Source of the DNA: an uncultured Clostridia bacterium
GTDB lineage: Bacteria; Bacillota; Clostridia; TANB77; CAG-508
Direction of reading: 5' to 3'
Length of the DNA: 14,372 nucleotides
Assembly: GCA_949077355.1 (NCBI GenBank)
Contig: CARUQW010000011.1
Coordinates: 18,851 to 33,222 of the forward strand
In this document: positions 6,368 to 12,413 of the stretch, piece by piece
Position numbering within the stretch: the first letter of the stretch is position 1
Layout: each line of letters starts with the position of its first letter
Notes under the pieces: model-generated
The model's input: only the letters and a program-made list of their open reading frames with translations
Told to the model about the DNA's origin: nothing
Database searches by the model: none
Position numbers and translations under genes: made by a program

Positions 6368-8818
6368 TTAATCTTTAATTACAATTTTTTCTTTTTCTAC
6401 TGCAATTTTAGCTAATTTATTTTTCTTCAAGTTACCATCTAAAATCTCTTCCGCCAATTTATCTTCTAGCACATTTTGGATGGTTCTCCTAAGAGGTCTT
6501 GCTCCAAAGTTTTTATCAATTCCTTTGCTAGCAATTAATTTTTTTACTTCTGGTTCTAATTCAATTTTTATTTTTTGTAATGCTAATCTTCTTGTTACTT
6601 CATTTAACATAATATCAATAATTTGTTCAATTTCCTCGTCAGTCAATTTATGGAATACAATAATTTCATCAATACGATTAATAAATTCTGGTCGCAATTC
6701 TTTTTTTAGTGTTTCCATGACTTCTTTTTTCGTTTCTTCATATTCTTTTTTATTGTTGTCTTCTTCTGCCTTTACTTGACTAAATCCTAATGATTTTTTA
6801 TCCGTAATTAGTCTAGCACCAATATTAGATGTCATAATAATAACTGTATTTTTAAAGTTTACCGTTCTCCCTTGGCTATCTGTCAAACGTCCATCTTCTA
6901 AAATTTGTAATAATAAATTCATAACATCTGGATGAGCTTTTTCAATTTCATCAAATAAAATAACAGAATATGGTTTTCTTCTTATCTTTTCCGTTAATTG
7001 ACCTCCTTCATCAAATCCTACATATCCTGGAGGAGAACCAATTAGTTTGGAAACTGAATGTGGCTCCATAAATTCAGACATATCTACTCTTATCATAGCA
7101 TTTTCATCTCCAAATAGACTTTCTGCTAAAGCCTTTGATAATTCAGTTTTTCCCACACCTGTCGGTCCTAAAAATAGGAAAGAACCAATCGGCCTTTTGG
7201 GATCTTTTAACCCTACTCTTCCTCTACGAATTGCTTTTGCTACTGCTTCTACTGCTTCATTTTGTCCAATAACTCTTTCATGCAGATTTTTTTCTAGATT
7301 TTTTAATCTAATATTTTCATCTTCTGTTATTTTTTTAGCAGGTATTCCTGTCCAGTTGCTGATGACTTCTGCTATATTTTCTTCCGCTATATTGGTTACT
7401 TGTTTAGTATTTTTATTTTTCCATCTTTTTTGTTCTTTTCCAAATTTTTCTTTCAATTCTTTTTCCTTATCTCTTAGCATTGCTGCTTTTTCAAATTTTT
7501 GTGTTCTTACTGCTTCTTCTTTATCTTTTTTTACATCTTGTATCTTCTCTTCTAATTCTTTTAAATTCTCTGGTTCTGTAAAAGTTTTTAATTTTGCCCT
7601 GGAAGCTGCTTCATCAATTAAATCAATTGCTTTATCAGGTAAAAATCTATCATTGATATAACGAACAGACATTGTTACTGCTGCTTCAATCGCCTCATCT
7701 GTAATTTTCACGCCATGATGCGCTTCATATTTGTCTCGAATTCCTTTCAGTATTTTTATTGTATCTTTTTCGCTTGGCTCATTTACATTAACTGGACTAA
7801 ATCTTCTTTCTAGTGCAGAATCTTTTTCAATGTATTTTCGATATTCATTTAAAGTGGTAGCACCGACTAATTGAATTTCTCCTCTTGCTAATAATGGTTT
7901 TAAGATATTAGCTGCGTCAATTGCCCCTTCTGCTGCACCTGCTCCCACAATGGTATGCATTTCATCAATAAACAAGATAATATCTCCTGCTTTTTTTACT
8001 TCTCCCAATGCTTTTTTTATTCTTTCTTCAAAATCCCCCCTATATTTTGCTCCAGCTACCATACCAGAAATGTCTACACTGACTACCCTTTTATCTTTTA
8101 AAATTTCTGGAACATCGCCTGCTATTATTTTTTGTGCCAACCCTTCTACCACTGCTGTCTTACCAACACCTGGCTCACCAATTAGGCATGGATTGTTTTT
8201 CGTTCTTCTTGATAAAATTTGAATGACTCTTTCAATCTCTTCTTTTCTTCCAATAATAGGGTCTAATTTTCCTTCTGTTGCTTTTTTTGTTAAATCTTCT
8301 CCAAATTGGTTTAATGTTGCTGTTTGATTATAGCTTCCATTTTTTCTTTCTTGCTTTCCACTTTTCTCTTCTCCTTGTAGTTCTTCACCTTCATTAATTA
8401 CCTTTATTATCTCATTATATAGTTTTGGAATATTAACATTTAGTTCTAATAAAATTCTAGCTGCAATACAATCACCTTCTCTTAGTATTCCAATTAATAA
8501 ATGTTCTGTTCCAATATAATTATATCCCAGTTTTCTTGCTTCTATAAAAGCATTTTCAAATACTCTTTTGGTCCTTGGTGTAAATCCTATTGTTTCACTA
8601 ATTGCTGTTTCTTGTCCTATTAATTCAACAATTTTATCAATTACCCCCTCTGGTATTACATCTTGATTTCTTAATACTTTAGAAGCAACTCCACTTCCTT
8701 CCTTTGTTAATCCATACAAAATATGTTCTGTTCCAATATAGTTATGTCCTAATTCAATTGCTGCTTCATTGGCTAATTCAATTGCCTTTTTAGCTCTATT
8801 TGTAAATTTATAGGTCAT
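6368..8818 (-). CDS. clpC: ClpC, AAA+ unfoldase of the ClpCP protease
   Basis: The 816-residue class I Hsp100 protein unfolds substrates and feeds them to ClpP. The domains run in order: two N-terminal Clp repeats (about 12-37 and 89-112, each with YIGTEH), the first AAA+ module with Walker A GEPGVGKT (214-221) and Walker B ILFIDE (281-286), a middle coiled coil with a UVR-like stretch (about 430-460) where McsA/MecA-type adaptors bind, and the second AAA+ module with GPTGVGKT (551-558) and VILFDE (619-624). The LGF tripeptide (677-679) is the expected ClpP-docking loop. AAGGAG lies nine bases before the ATG. Unlike ctsR, it has no CtsR box or convincing promoter of its own, so it is probably read from the ctsR promoter through a 391-bp gap that holds an opposite-strand gene. 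It is the last gene of that operon. Confidence 0.97.
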   Translation of the reverse strand: MTYKFTNRAKKAIELANEAAIELGHNYIGTEHILYGLTKEGSGVASKVLRNQDVIPEGVIDKIVELIGQETAISETIGFTPRTKRVFENAFIEARKLGYNYIGTEHLLIGILREGDCIAARILLELNVNIPKLYNEIIKVINEGEELQGEEKSGKQERKNGSYNQTATLNQFGEDLTKKATEGKLDPIIGRKEEIERVIQILSRRTKNNPCLIGEPGVGKTAVVEGLAQKIIAGDVPEILKDKRVVSVDISGMVAGAKYRGDFEERIKKALGEVKKAGDIILFIDEMHTIVGAGAAEGAIDAANILKPLLARGEIQLVGATTLNEYRKYIEKDSALERRFSPVNVNEPSEKDTIKILKGIRDKYEAHHGVKITDEAIEAAVTMSVRYINDRFLPDKAIDLIDEAASRAKLKTFTEPENLKELEEKIQDVKKDKEEAVRTQKFEKAAMLRDKEKELKEKFGKEQKRWKNKNTKQVTNIAEENIAEVISNWTGIPAKKITEDENIRLKNLEKNLHERVIGQNEAVEAVAKAIRRGRVGLKDPKRPIGSFLFLGPTGVGKTELSKALAESLFGDENAMIRVDMSEFMEPHSVSKLIGSPPGYVGFDEGGQLTEKIRRKPYSVILFDEIEKAHPDVMNLLLQILEDGRLTDSQGRTVNFKNTVIIMTSNIGARLITDKKSLGFSQVKAEEDNNKKEYEETKKEVMETLKKELRPEFINRIDEIIVFHKLTDEEIEQIIDIMLNEVTRRLALQKIKIELEPEVKKLIASKGIDKNFGARPLRRTIQNVLEDKLAEEILDGNLKKNKLAKIAVEKEKIVIKD

Positions 8819-8878
8819 TTTATGTTTCTCCTTTCTTGTCCGCTTTGGACGGTCTTTTCTGCCATTCTTTTAAGTTGT

Positions 8879-8907
8879 TTGCATTTTTATGTTAATCATT
8901 GTATAAT
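8879..8907 (+). promoter_or_regulatory. Promoter of the small opposite-strand gene between mcsB and clpC
   Basis: A perfect TATAAT with a weak TTGCAT (3/6) 17 bases upstream. Transcription would start near 8914, giving a leader of about 89 bases with two hairpins. It points against the clp operon, so both transcripts overlap fully over the small gene. Confidence 0.6.
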
Positions 8908-8942
8908 ATAAGTATAGTTTATTACTATTTTTAACTGTTAAT

Positions 8943-8977
8943 AGAGGCATTGCCTCTTAGCCCACTAGCTTTAGTGG
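8943..8977 (+). promoter_or_regulatory. Two tandem leader hairpins ahead of the small ORF
   Basis: Hairpin 1 is AGAGGC-ATT-GCCTCT (8943-8957). Hairpin 2 is CCACTA-GCTT-TAGTGG (8962-8977). Both are perfect 6-bp stems, seven bases before the ribosome-site segment. Structured leaders of this kind are usual in regulated small-protein mRNAs. Hairpin 2 with its GCTTTAG loop and following GTGAAATCCC also resembles, from memory, terminal hairpins of IS200/IS605-type elements, so a transposon-end remnant is an alternative. Confidence 0.5.
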
Positions 8978-9002
8978 TGAAATCCCATAGGAGGGGTATT
9001 TT

Positions 9003-9188
9003 ATGAAAAACACTAATGGTATTATTTATTTCAAATGTTGGATTTGTGTGATTGGAGCTGCGTTTCTTCCTGATCTTACTACAGATACTTTTGGTATTAT
9101 TACTGCAATCATACTCGGAGCTGGCATAATTGCTTCAACTTTGAATAATCGTAACGCAAATAACACAGCTGATGATACCGATGATTAG
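9003..9188 (+). CDS. 61-residue hydrophobic small protein, unknown; candidate regulated membrane peptide
   Basis: I do not recognise a family. The protein has two hydrophobic stretches, about residues 6-22 (GIIYFKCWICVIGAA) and 30-47 (FGIITAIILGAGIIAS), joined by LPDLTTD, and an acidic tail ending DDTDD, so it could form a membrane hairpin. Two cysteines (12 and 15) lie in KCWIC. It is likely a real gene: promoter, leader, strong GGAGG-type site eight bases before the ATG, and a GC-rich terminator that starts at the stop codon. It lies between mcsB and clpC but on the other strand. The ribosome-site segment 8984-8996 is complementary to 9189-9202 in its own terminator, which suggests translational locking. 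Holin-like protein, type I toxin or small stress membrane protein are all possible. Confidence 0.65.
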   Translation: MKNTNGIIYFKCWICVIGAAFLPDLTTDTFGIITAIILGAGIIASTLNNRNANNTADDTDD

Positions 9189-9216
9189 CCCCTCCCTATG
9201 GGGCTCTTTTTATTTT
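9187..9216 (+). terminator. Terminator of the small ORF; overlaps the mcsB stop codon
   Basis: AGCCCC / GGGGCT stem with a 7-base loop followed by TCTTTTTATTTT. It begins inside the stop codon of the small ORF, and its U-run covers the mcsB stop codon on the other strand. Read on the minus strand the hairpin has no U-run, so it should not stop clp operon transcription. Confidence 0.85.
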
Positions 9217-10223
9217 CCTTCCAAAATCTGTTGGATAACCTCCGCTCTTTTGATATCTCTTTCTAATGCTTCATACTGTTCTCCTAAGAACTTCTGCAAA
9301 TTAGCTGGTTTTGTATACAAATATAACTTCTGTACTTTTAAATCAGTTAATTCTTTTAAAATTCCTAAATCTGTTCCTAATTTAATATTAGATAATAAAT
9401 CTCTTGTTTCTTCTGATGAGATTTTTTTACAATATCTCAAAATTCCGTAACTTCTGTAAATCAAATCTTCAAAAGCAATATCATCTTTAGCTAAAATTTT
9501 TCTTGCTTGTCTTTCTTGTTTCATAATTTTATCAACAATTACGTTTAAGTTTTGTATAATTTCTTTTTCCGTTATTCCTAATGTTTGCTGATTAGAAATT
9601 TGGTACATATCTCCTGTACTTTCTGTATTCTCGCCATAAACACCTCGAATATGGATACCAAAACGATTAATAGCATCTAATACTTTTTCTGCATTTTTCG
9701 TTTTTGAAAGTGCTGGTATATGTACCATAACAGAAGCTCTTAAACCTGTTCCCACATTATTAGGACATGTTGTTAAATAACCATATTTTTCACTCATAGC
9801 ATATCCTAGTATTTCCTCGATTTTCTGATCTATCTCAATTGCTAAATTTAATGTATTCTCTAACGCTAAACCACAGCTAAAAACTTGTATTTCTAAATGA
9901 TTCTCATTTCCTATCATAATGCATATATTTTCCTCATCATTTATTAAAATACTACCAGTTTCATTTTTATTTAGGACAAAATCTGGGCTAATCAAATTCT
10001 GTTCTACTAAACTCATTTTGGTAATGTCGTCCATATCTTTCAATTTTAAAAATTTTAAATCATATCCAATTTGATATAAGTTTTCCTTTATCTTGTTTTC
10101 AAGAATTTCTAATTCTTCTTTTTTATTTAAATTAAATTGAAATCCCTGTAAATTTCTGGCTAATCGTATTCTTGTACTTTTTACCACATCTGAATTTTCA
10201 CTACTTTGTAAATACCAATTCAT
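9210..10223 (-). CDS. mcsB: McsB, protein arginine kinase
   Basis: McsB phosphorylates arginines on CtsR and on misfolded proteins; the phosphoarginine mark is read by ClpC for ClpCP degradation. The 337-residue protein has the guanidino-kinase motifs STRIRLARN (16-24), the active-site segment CPNNVGTG (153-160, Cys153), GLRASV (160-165), IRGVYGE and QISNQ, and a C-terminal arm with NIKLGTDLGI and ERDIKRAEVI. It is about 25 residues shorter than B. subtilis McsB, mostly at the ends. One oddity: the NEEDH-IRI motif reads GNENH-LEI (105-112). The catalytic-base Glu (107) is kept, but the Arg that normally contacts ATP phosphates is Glu111. AAGGAGGAGG precedes the ATG; mcsA ends 45 bases upstream, and clpC follows after the opposite-strand gene. 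Confidence 0.95.
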   Translation of the reverse strand: MNWYLQSSENSDVVKSTRIRLARNLQGFQFNLNKKEELEILENKIKENLYQIGYDLKFLKLKDMDDITKMSLVEQNLISPDFVLNKNETGSILINDEENICIMIGNENHLEIQVFSCGLALENTLNLAIEIDQKIEEILGYAMSEKYGYLTTCPNNVGTGLRASVMVHIPALSKTKNAEKVLDAINRFGIHIRGVYGENTESTGDMYQISNQQTLGITEKEIIQNLNVIVDKIMKQERQARKILAKDDIAFEDLIYRSYGILRYCKKISSEETRDLLSNIKLGTDLGILKELTDLKVQKLYLYTKPANLQKFLGEQYEALERDIKRAEVIQQILEGK

Positions 10224-10268
10224 TTTTCCTCCTCCTTTGTCTGTCTTACTTATTTTTGAATCGTCTTC

Positions 10269-10832
10269 TTAATTCTCTTTTTCTATATTTTTTATTTCAT
10301 CTCTTATTTTAGCAGCATCTTCATAGCGTTCTTCTTTAATTGCTTTTTTTAATTTTTTCTGCAAATTTTCTAAAGTATTTTCTTTTTCACTTTCCTCTTT
10401 TTTTGTTGTTGCTGTATTTGCCATTTTTTGTTCTATTTTACTGTCTATTATTTTTCCAACTCTCCCAACATGATGATTTGCTCCCTGTATTCTTCGAATG
10501 ATTGGGTCTAGCCTTTCTTCAAAAACGCTGTAGCAATTTCCACATCCTAGCTTTCCTGTACTAGCTATATCCTCAAAAGTATAACCACAACTATTGCATT
10601 TTAGTGTCTTTATTTCATTAAATAATGGCATTGCCATAAATTCTGGCGTTGTAAAATCTTCTAAAAATTCTCCTAAAAAACTAGAAAAATCAATTGGCAT
10701 ACTAAAATCCATATTACTAATTCCCAATTTTTTGCTACATTCTTCACATAAATTCATTTCCTTTTTTCTTCCATTTATATTCTCTGAATATCTTACATTT
10801 GCTTCTCTTTTTCTACAATTATCACATAACAT
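10269..10832 (-). CDS. mcsA: McsA, zinc-finger activator of McsB
   Basis: The 187-residue adaptor activates the McsB kinase and helps remove CtsR under stress. Four CxxC pairs bind metal: Cys3/6, Cys29/32, Cys79/82 (CNSCGYTF) and Cys97/100 (CGNC). The C terminus (about 155-185) is a UVR motif, LKKAIKEERYEDAAKIRDEI, which mediates protein contacts. A glycine/serine-poor acidic-basic linker (140-153) separates the two halves. AAGGAGG lies about five bases before the ATG. A large nested palindrome fills most of the 123 bp between ctsR and this gene and could alter expression relative to ctsR. mcsB follows after 45 bases. Length and architecture match family members. Confidence 0.93.
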   Translation of the reverse strand: MLCDNCRKREANVRYSENINGRKKEMNLCEECSKKLGISNMDFSMPIDFSSFLGEFLEDFTTPEFMAMPLFNEIKTLKCNSCGYTFEDIASTGKLGCGNCYSVFEERLDPIIRRIQGANHHVGRVGKIIDSKIEQKMANTATTKKEESEKENTLENLQKKLKKAIKEERYEDAAKIRDEIKNIEKEN

Positions 10833-10848
10833 TTTACTTCCTCCTTCT

Positions 10849-10957
10849 ATCCATGATTTTGAGAACGGAGGAAAAAATCATGGATACTTTAAAATAATTA
10901 TTTTATCTTAACTCTATTTTAATCATGATTTTTTCCTCCGTCCCTAAAATCATGATT
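10849..10957. repeat. 109-bp nested palindrome (two inverted 37-bp hairpin units), REP- or MITE-like
   Basis: Unit 1 (10849-10885) is a hairpin ATCCATGATTTT / AAAATCATGGAT with a 13-base loop. Unit 2 (10921-10957) is AATCATGATTTT / AAAATCATGATT, also with a 13-base loop. The two units are inverted copies: ACGGAGGAAAAAATCATG (10865-10882) is the exact reverse complement of 10924-10941, 18 bp. A 35-bp AT-rich spacer lies between. The RNA could fold as two small hairpins or one long stem. TA dinucleotides at 10848-10849 and 10957-10958 would suit a TA-targeted miniature element. Its edge overlaps the ctsR stop codon. I see no other copy in the window. Confidence 0.75.
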
Positions 10958-11399
10958 AGTCTAAATTTAGTAACATGTTTTTCAGTATTCTTGCTCTTAC
11001 TTTGTCTTTTTGTGTTTTGTCTAACTGTAAAACATTATCACTTGTTGCTACTTTAATCAATTTTGCTTCTTTTGGTTTTATGATATCATATGTTAAAAAG
11101 TCACTTATTACGATATCTACTTCATTGGATGTTATTTCACTTCCTATATTATTTATGATATGCATGATATAGTCAGATTTTGTATTGCTTACTTTTTTTA
11201 TTGTAATATGCCCTCCTCCACCTCTTCTACTTTCTACATAATAGCCTTGTGATGGTTTAAATCTTGTTGCTATAACATAATTGATTTGTGATGGTACACA
11301 GTTAAATTGTTCTGCTAATTCGTTTCTTTGTATTTCTATGCTATTTTCTTCATCAAATAATTCTTTGATAAATTCTTCTATAATATCTGACATTCTCAT
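10956..11399 (-). CDS. ctsR: CtsR, repressor of class III heat-shock genes
   Basis: CtsR is a dimeric winged-helix repressor that senses heat through its glycine-rich wing and blocks clp genes until McsB inactivates it. The 147-residue length is normal. The N terminus SDIIEEFIKELFDEE is the first helix, ELAEQFNCVPSQINYVIATRF the helix-turn-helix, and GYYVESRRGGGGHITI (52-67) the diagnostic tetraglycine wing. The C-terminal dimerisation part ends KVRARILKNMLLN. I kept the first ATG because GGGA lies nine bases before it; a second ATG six bases on is possible. It is autoregulated: two CtsR boxes flank its promoter. Its stop codon overlaps the edge of the palindromic repeat that leads into mcsA. 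Confidence 0.96.
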   Translation of the reverse strand: MRMSDIIEEFIKELFDEENSIEIQRNELAEQFNCVPSQINYVIATRFKPSQGYYVESRRGGGGHITIKKVSNTKSDYIMHIINNIGSEITSNEVDIVISDFLTYDIIKPKEAKLIKVATSDNVLQLDKTQKDKVRARILKNMLLNLD

Positions 11400-11443
11400 T
11401 TTTCAGCATCCCTTCTTTCCTTTGTAAATCCTTCATTTTTGTC

Positions 11444-11460
11444 TTTGACTTTCTTTGACC
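11444..11460 (-). promoter_or_regulatory. CtsR operator, promoter-distal copy (downstream of -10)
   Basis: Minus strand GGTCAAAGAAAGTCAAA fits the heptad consensus (A/G)GTCAAA-NAN-(A/G)GTCAAA exactly. It starts 10 bp past the -10 box, covering the start of the transcript, so bound CtsR should block initiation or clearance. Confidence 0.92.
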
Positions 11461-11469
11461 TACAATATA

Positions 11470-11497
11470 ATTATACTCGTTCTGTTTATTTTTTCAA
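11470..11497 (-). promoter_or_regulatory. Promoter of the ctsR-mcsA-mcsB-clpC operon
   Basis: TTGAAA (5/6), a 16-base spacer and a perfect TATAAT on the minus strand, framed by the two CtsR boxes. The predicted leader is about 60 bases. Confidence 0.85.
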
Positions 11498-11505
11498 GTT
11501 CCTCT

Positions 11506-11522
11506 TTTGACCTTCTTTGACT
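11506..11522 (-). promoter_or_regulatory. CtsR operator, upstream copy
   Basis: Minus strand AGTCAAAGAAGGTCAAA again matches the direct-repeat consensus with no mismatch. It lies 8 bp upstream of the -35 box and directly abuts the stop codon of the preceding small gene. With the first box it allows two CtsR dimers on one promoter. Confidence 0.92.
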
Positions 11523-11523
11523 T

Positions 11524-11724
11524 TTATTTTTCATTTTTATCTATTTCCCTCGTTTTTTCTTTCTTTTCCGTTATTTCCTCTAATTTTTCTACTTTTTCTT
11601 TTTGCTCTGGTAAAGATACCCATGCAAAATAGGAAGATATAAATTCACCATATTTTGTGGCATCTTCTCCTACCTCATTAACGCCATATTCTACTTGTTT
11701 TTCTTTTCCTTTATTCTCTTTCAT
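11524..11724 (-). CDS. 66-residue charged small protein, unknown function
   Basis: I do not recognise this protein. It is rich in Lys and Glu. The least biased core is YGVNEVGEDATKYGEFISSYFAWVSLPEQ (about residues 13-41), with aromatic residues that could be a conserved element, followed by a charged, probably helical tail. No signal peptide or membrane segment is seen. The ATG is the first possible start (an in-frame stop directly precedes it). AAGGAG lies 13 bases upstream, which is longer than usual, so translation may be weak. I found no convincing promoter; the upstream 177 bp holds an AT-rich 17-bp palindrome at 11769-11785. The gene ends one base before the upstream CtsR box, on the same strand as ctsR, so it may read through into the operon. 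It could be spurious. Confidence 0.45.
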   Translation of the reverse strand: MKENKGKEKQVEYGVNEVGEDATKYGEFISSYFAWVSLPEQKEKVEKLEEITEKKEKTREIDKNEK

Positions 11725-11768
11725 CTAAAAATGCACACTCCTTTTTATTGTTATGTACATTTTTCTAG

Positions 11769-11785
11769 ATTTTATTCAATAAAAT
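11769..11785. repeat. 17-bp AT-rich palindrome
   Basis: ATTTTATT-C-AATAAAAT is a perfect inverted repeat around a central C in the divergent gap between the small charged gene and the nfeD-like gene. It may be an operator, or chance in AT-rich DNA. The rest of this 177-bp gap shows only the nfeD promoter and ribosome sites. Confidence 0.3.
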
Positions 11786-11860
11786 TTAATCTTACATTAA
11801 ATAACATTAACTCAATCTTTCCAAAATCTACATAAAACTATTTCTTTTTTCTTAACAATA

Positions 11861-11869
11861 TGCTATAAT
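11861..11869 (+). promoter_or_regulatory. Extended -10 promoter for the nfeD-SPFH genes
   Basis: TGCTATAAT is a perfect extended -10; the -35 region (TTTCTT-like) is poor, as is common for extended -10 promoters. It sits 32 bases before the nfeD ATG. Confidence 0.6.
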
Positions 11870-11901
11870 AGTAATAGTTGGAAATAAAGGAGGAAATTCA
11901 C

Positions 11902-12334
11902 ATGTGGCAAATATGGCTAATCCTTTCTGGAATTTGTTTAATTATAGAAATTATGACAGTAGGCTTTTTAATTTTTTGGTTTGCAATTGGAGCCTTGCTT
12001 GCTATGCTAGTTAGTCTATTTTGTAATAATTTAATGATTCAAACATCTGTATTTGTCCTATCATCCACTCTTTTAATTTTTACGACCAAACCATTTGTTC
12101 AAAAATTTGTAAATAAAAAAGCCAGCATCCAAACTAATGTATATTCAACTGTTGGCAAAACTGGAATGGTAATTCAAGATATTGATTCTATCCAGGCTAC
12201 TCGGACAAATCAAGGTCAATGGTGAAGTATGGTCTGCTGTGGGATTTAATGGTATGAATATTCCCCAAGGTACTGAAATACAAATTAAAGAAATTAAGGG
12301 TGTAAAAGCGATTGTTGCACCAATTCAAAAATAG
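11902..12334 (+). pseudogene. NfeD-like membrane protein, interrupted by a one-base frameshift
   Basis: NfeD proteins are membrane partners of SPFH proteins: an N-terminal membrane part and a C-terminal OB-fold. The ATG at 11902 has AAAGGAGG eight bases upstream. The first frame encodes three hydrophobic segments (about residues 4-23, 26-41, 45-65) and VGKTGMVIQDI, then runs into TGA at 12225, giving 107 residues. From about 12203 the next frame continues the family sequence without a gap: GQIKVNGEVWSAVG, then NIPQGTEIQIKEIKGVKAIV, ending at TAG 12334. One extra base at about 12200-12203 (in ACTCGGA) explains this; without it the product would be 143 residues, normal for short NfeD. It may be a real mutation, an assembly error or, less likely, +1 frameshifting at the rare CGG codon. 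Confidence 0.82.
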
Positions 12335-12413
12335 TTTTCAATTTTGAGTTGGCTAGATGTCACAGATAACTGATTCAAAATTTTATATAAATCTTTTTAA
12401 GGAGGAAAAAATT

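Noticed and set aside
7047..7661. 204-residue open frame on the plus strand inside clpC
   Set aside because: It mirrors conserved ClpC sequence, has no ribosome site or promoter, and its composition is typical of an antisense shadow.
9305..9320. TTTTGTATACAAAT, similar to the palindrome at 5559-5572
   Set aside because: It lies within mcsB coding sequence and is explained by the codons there, so not counted as a second operator.
10849..10957. CRISPR repeats
   Set aside because: There are only two units, in inverted orientation, with no series of regular spacers and no cas genes.
12357..12413. Upstream ATG adding 19 residues to the SPFH protein
   Set aside because: No ribosome site precedes it; the added residues lack the family pattern and would place charged residues before the membrane anchor, while AAGGAGG fits the ATG at 12414.
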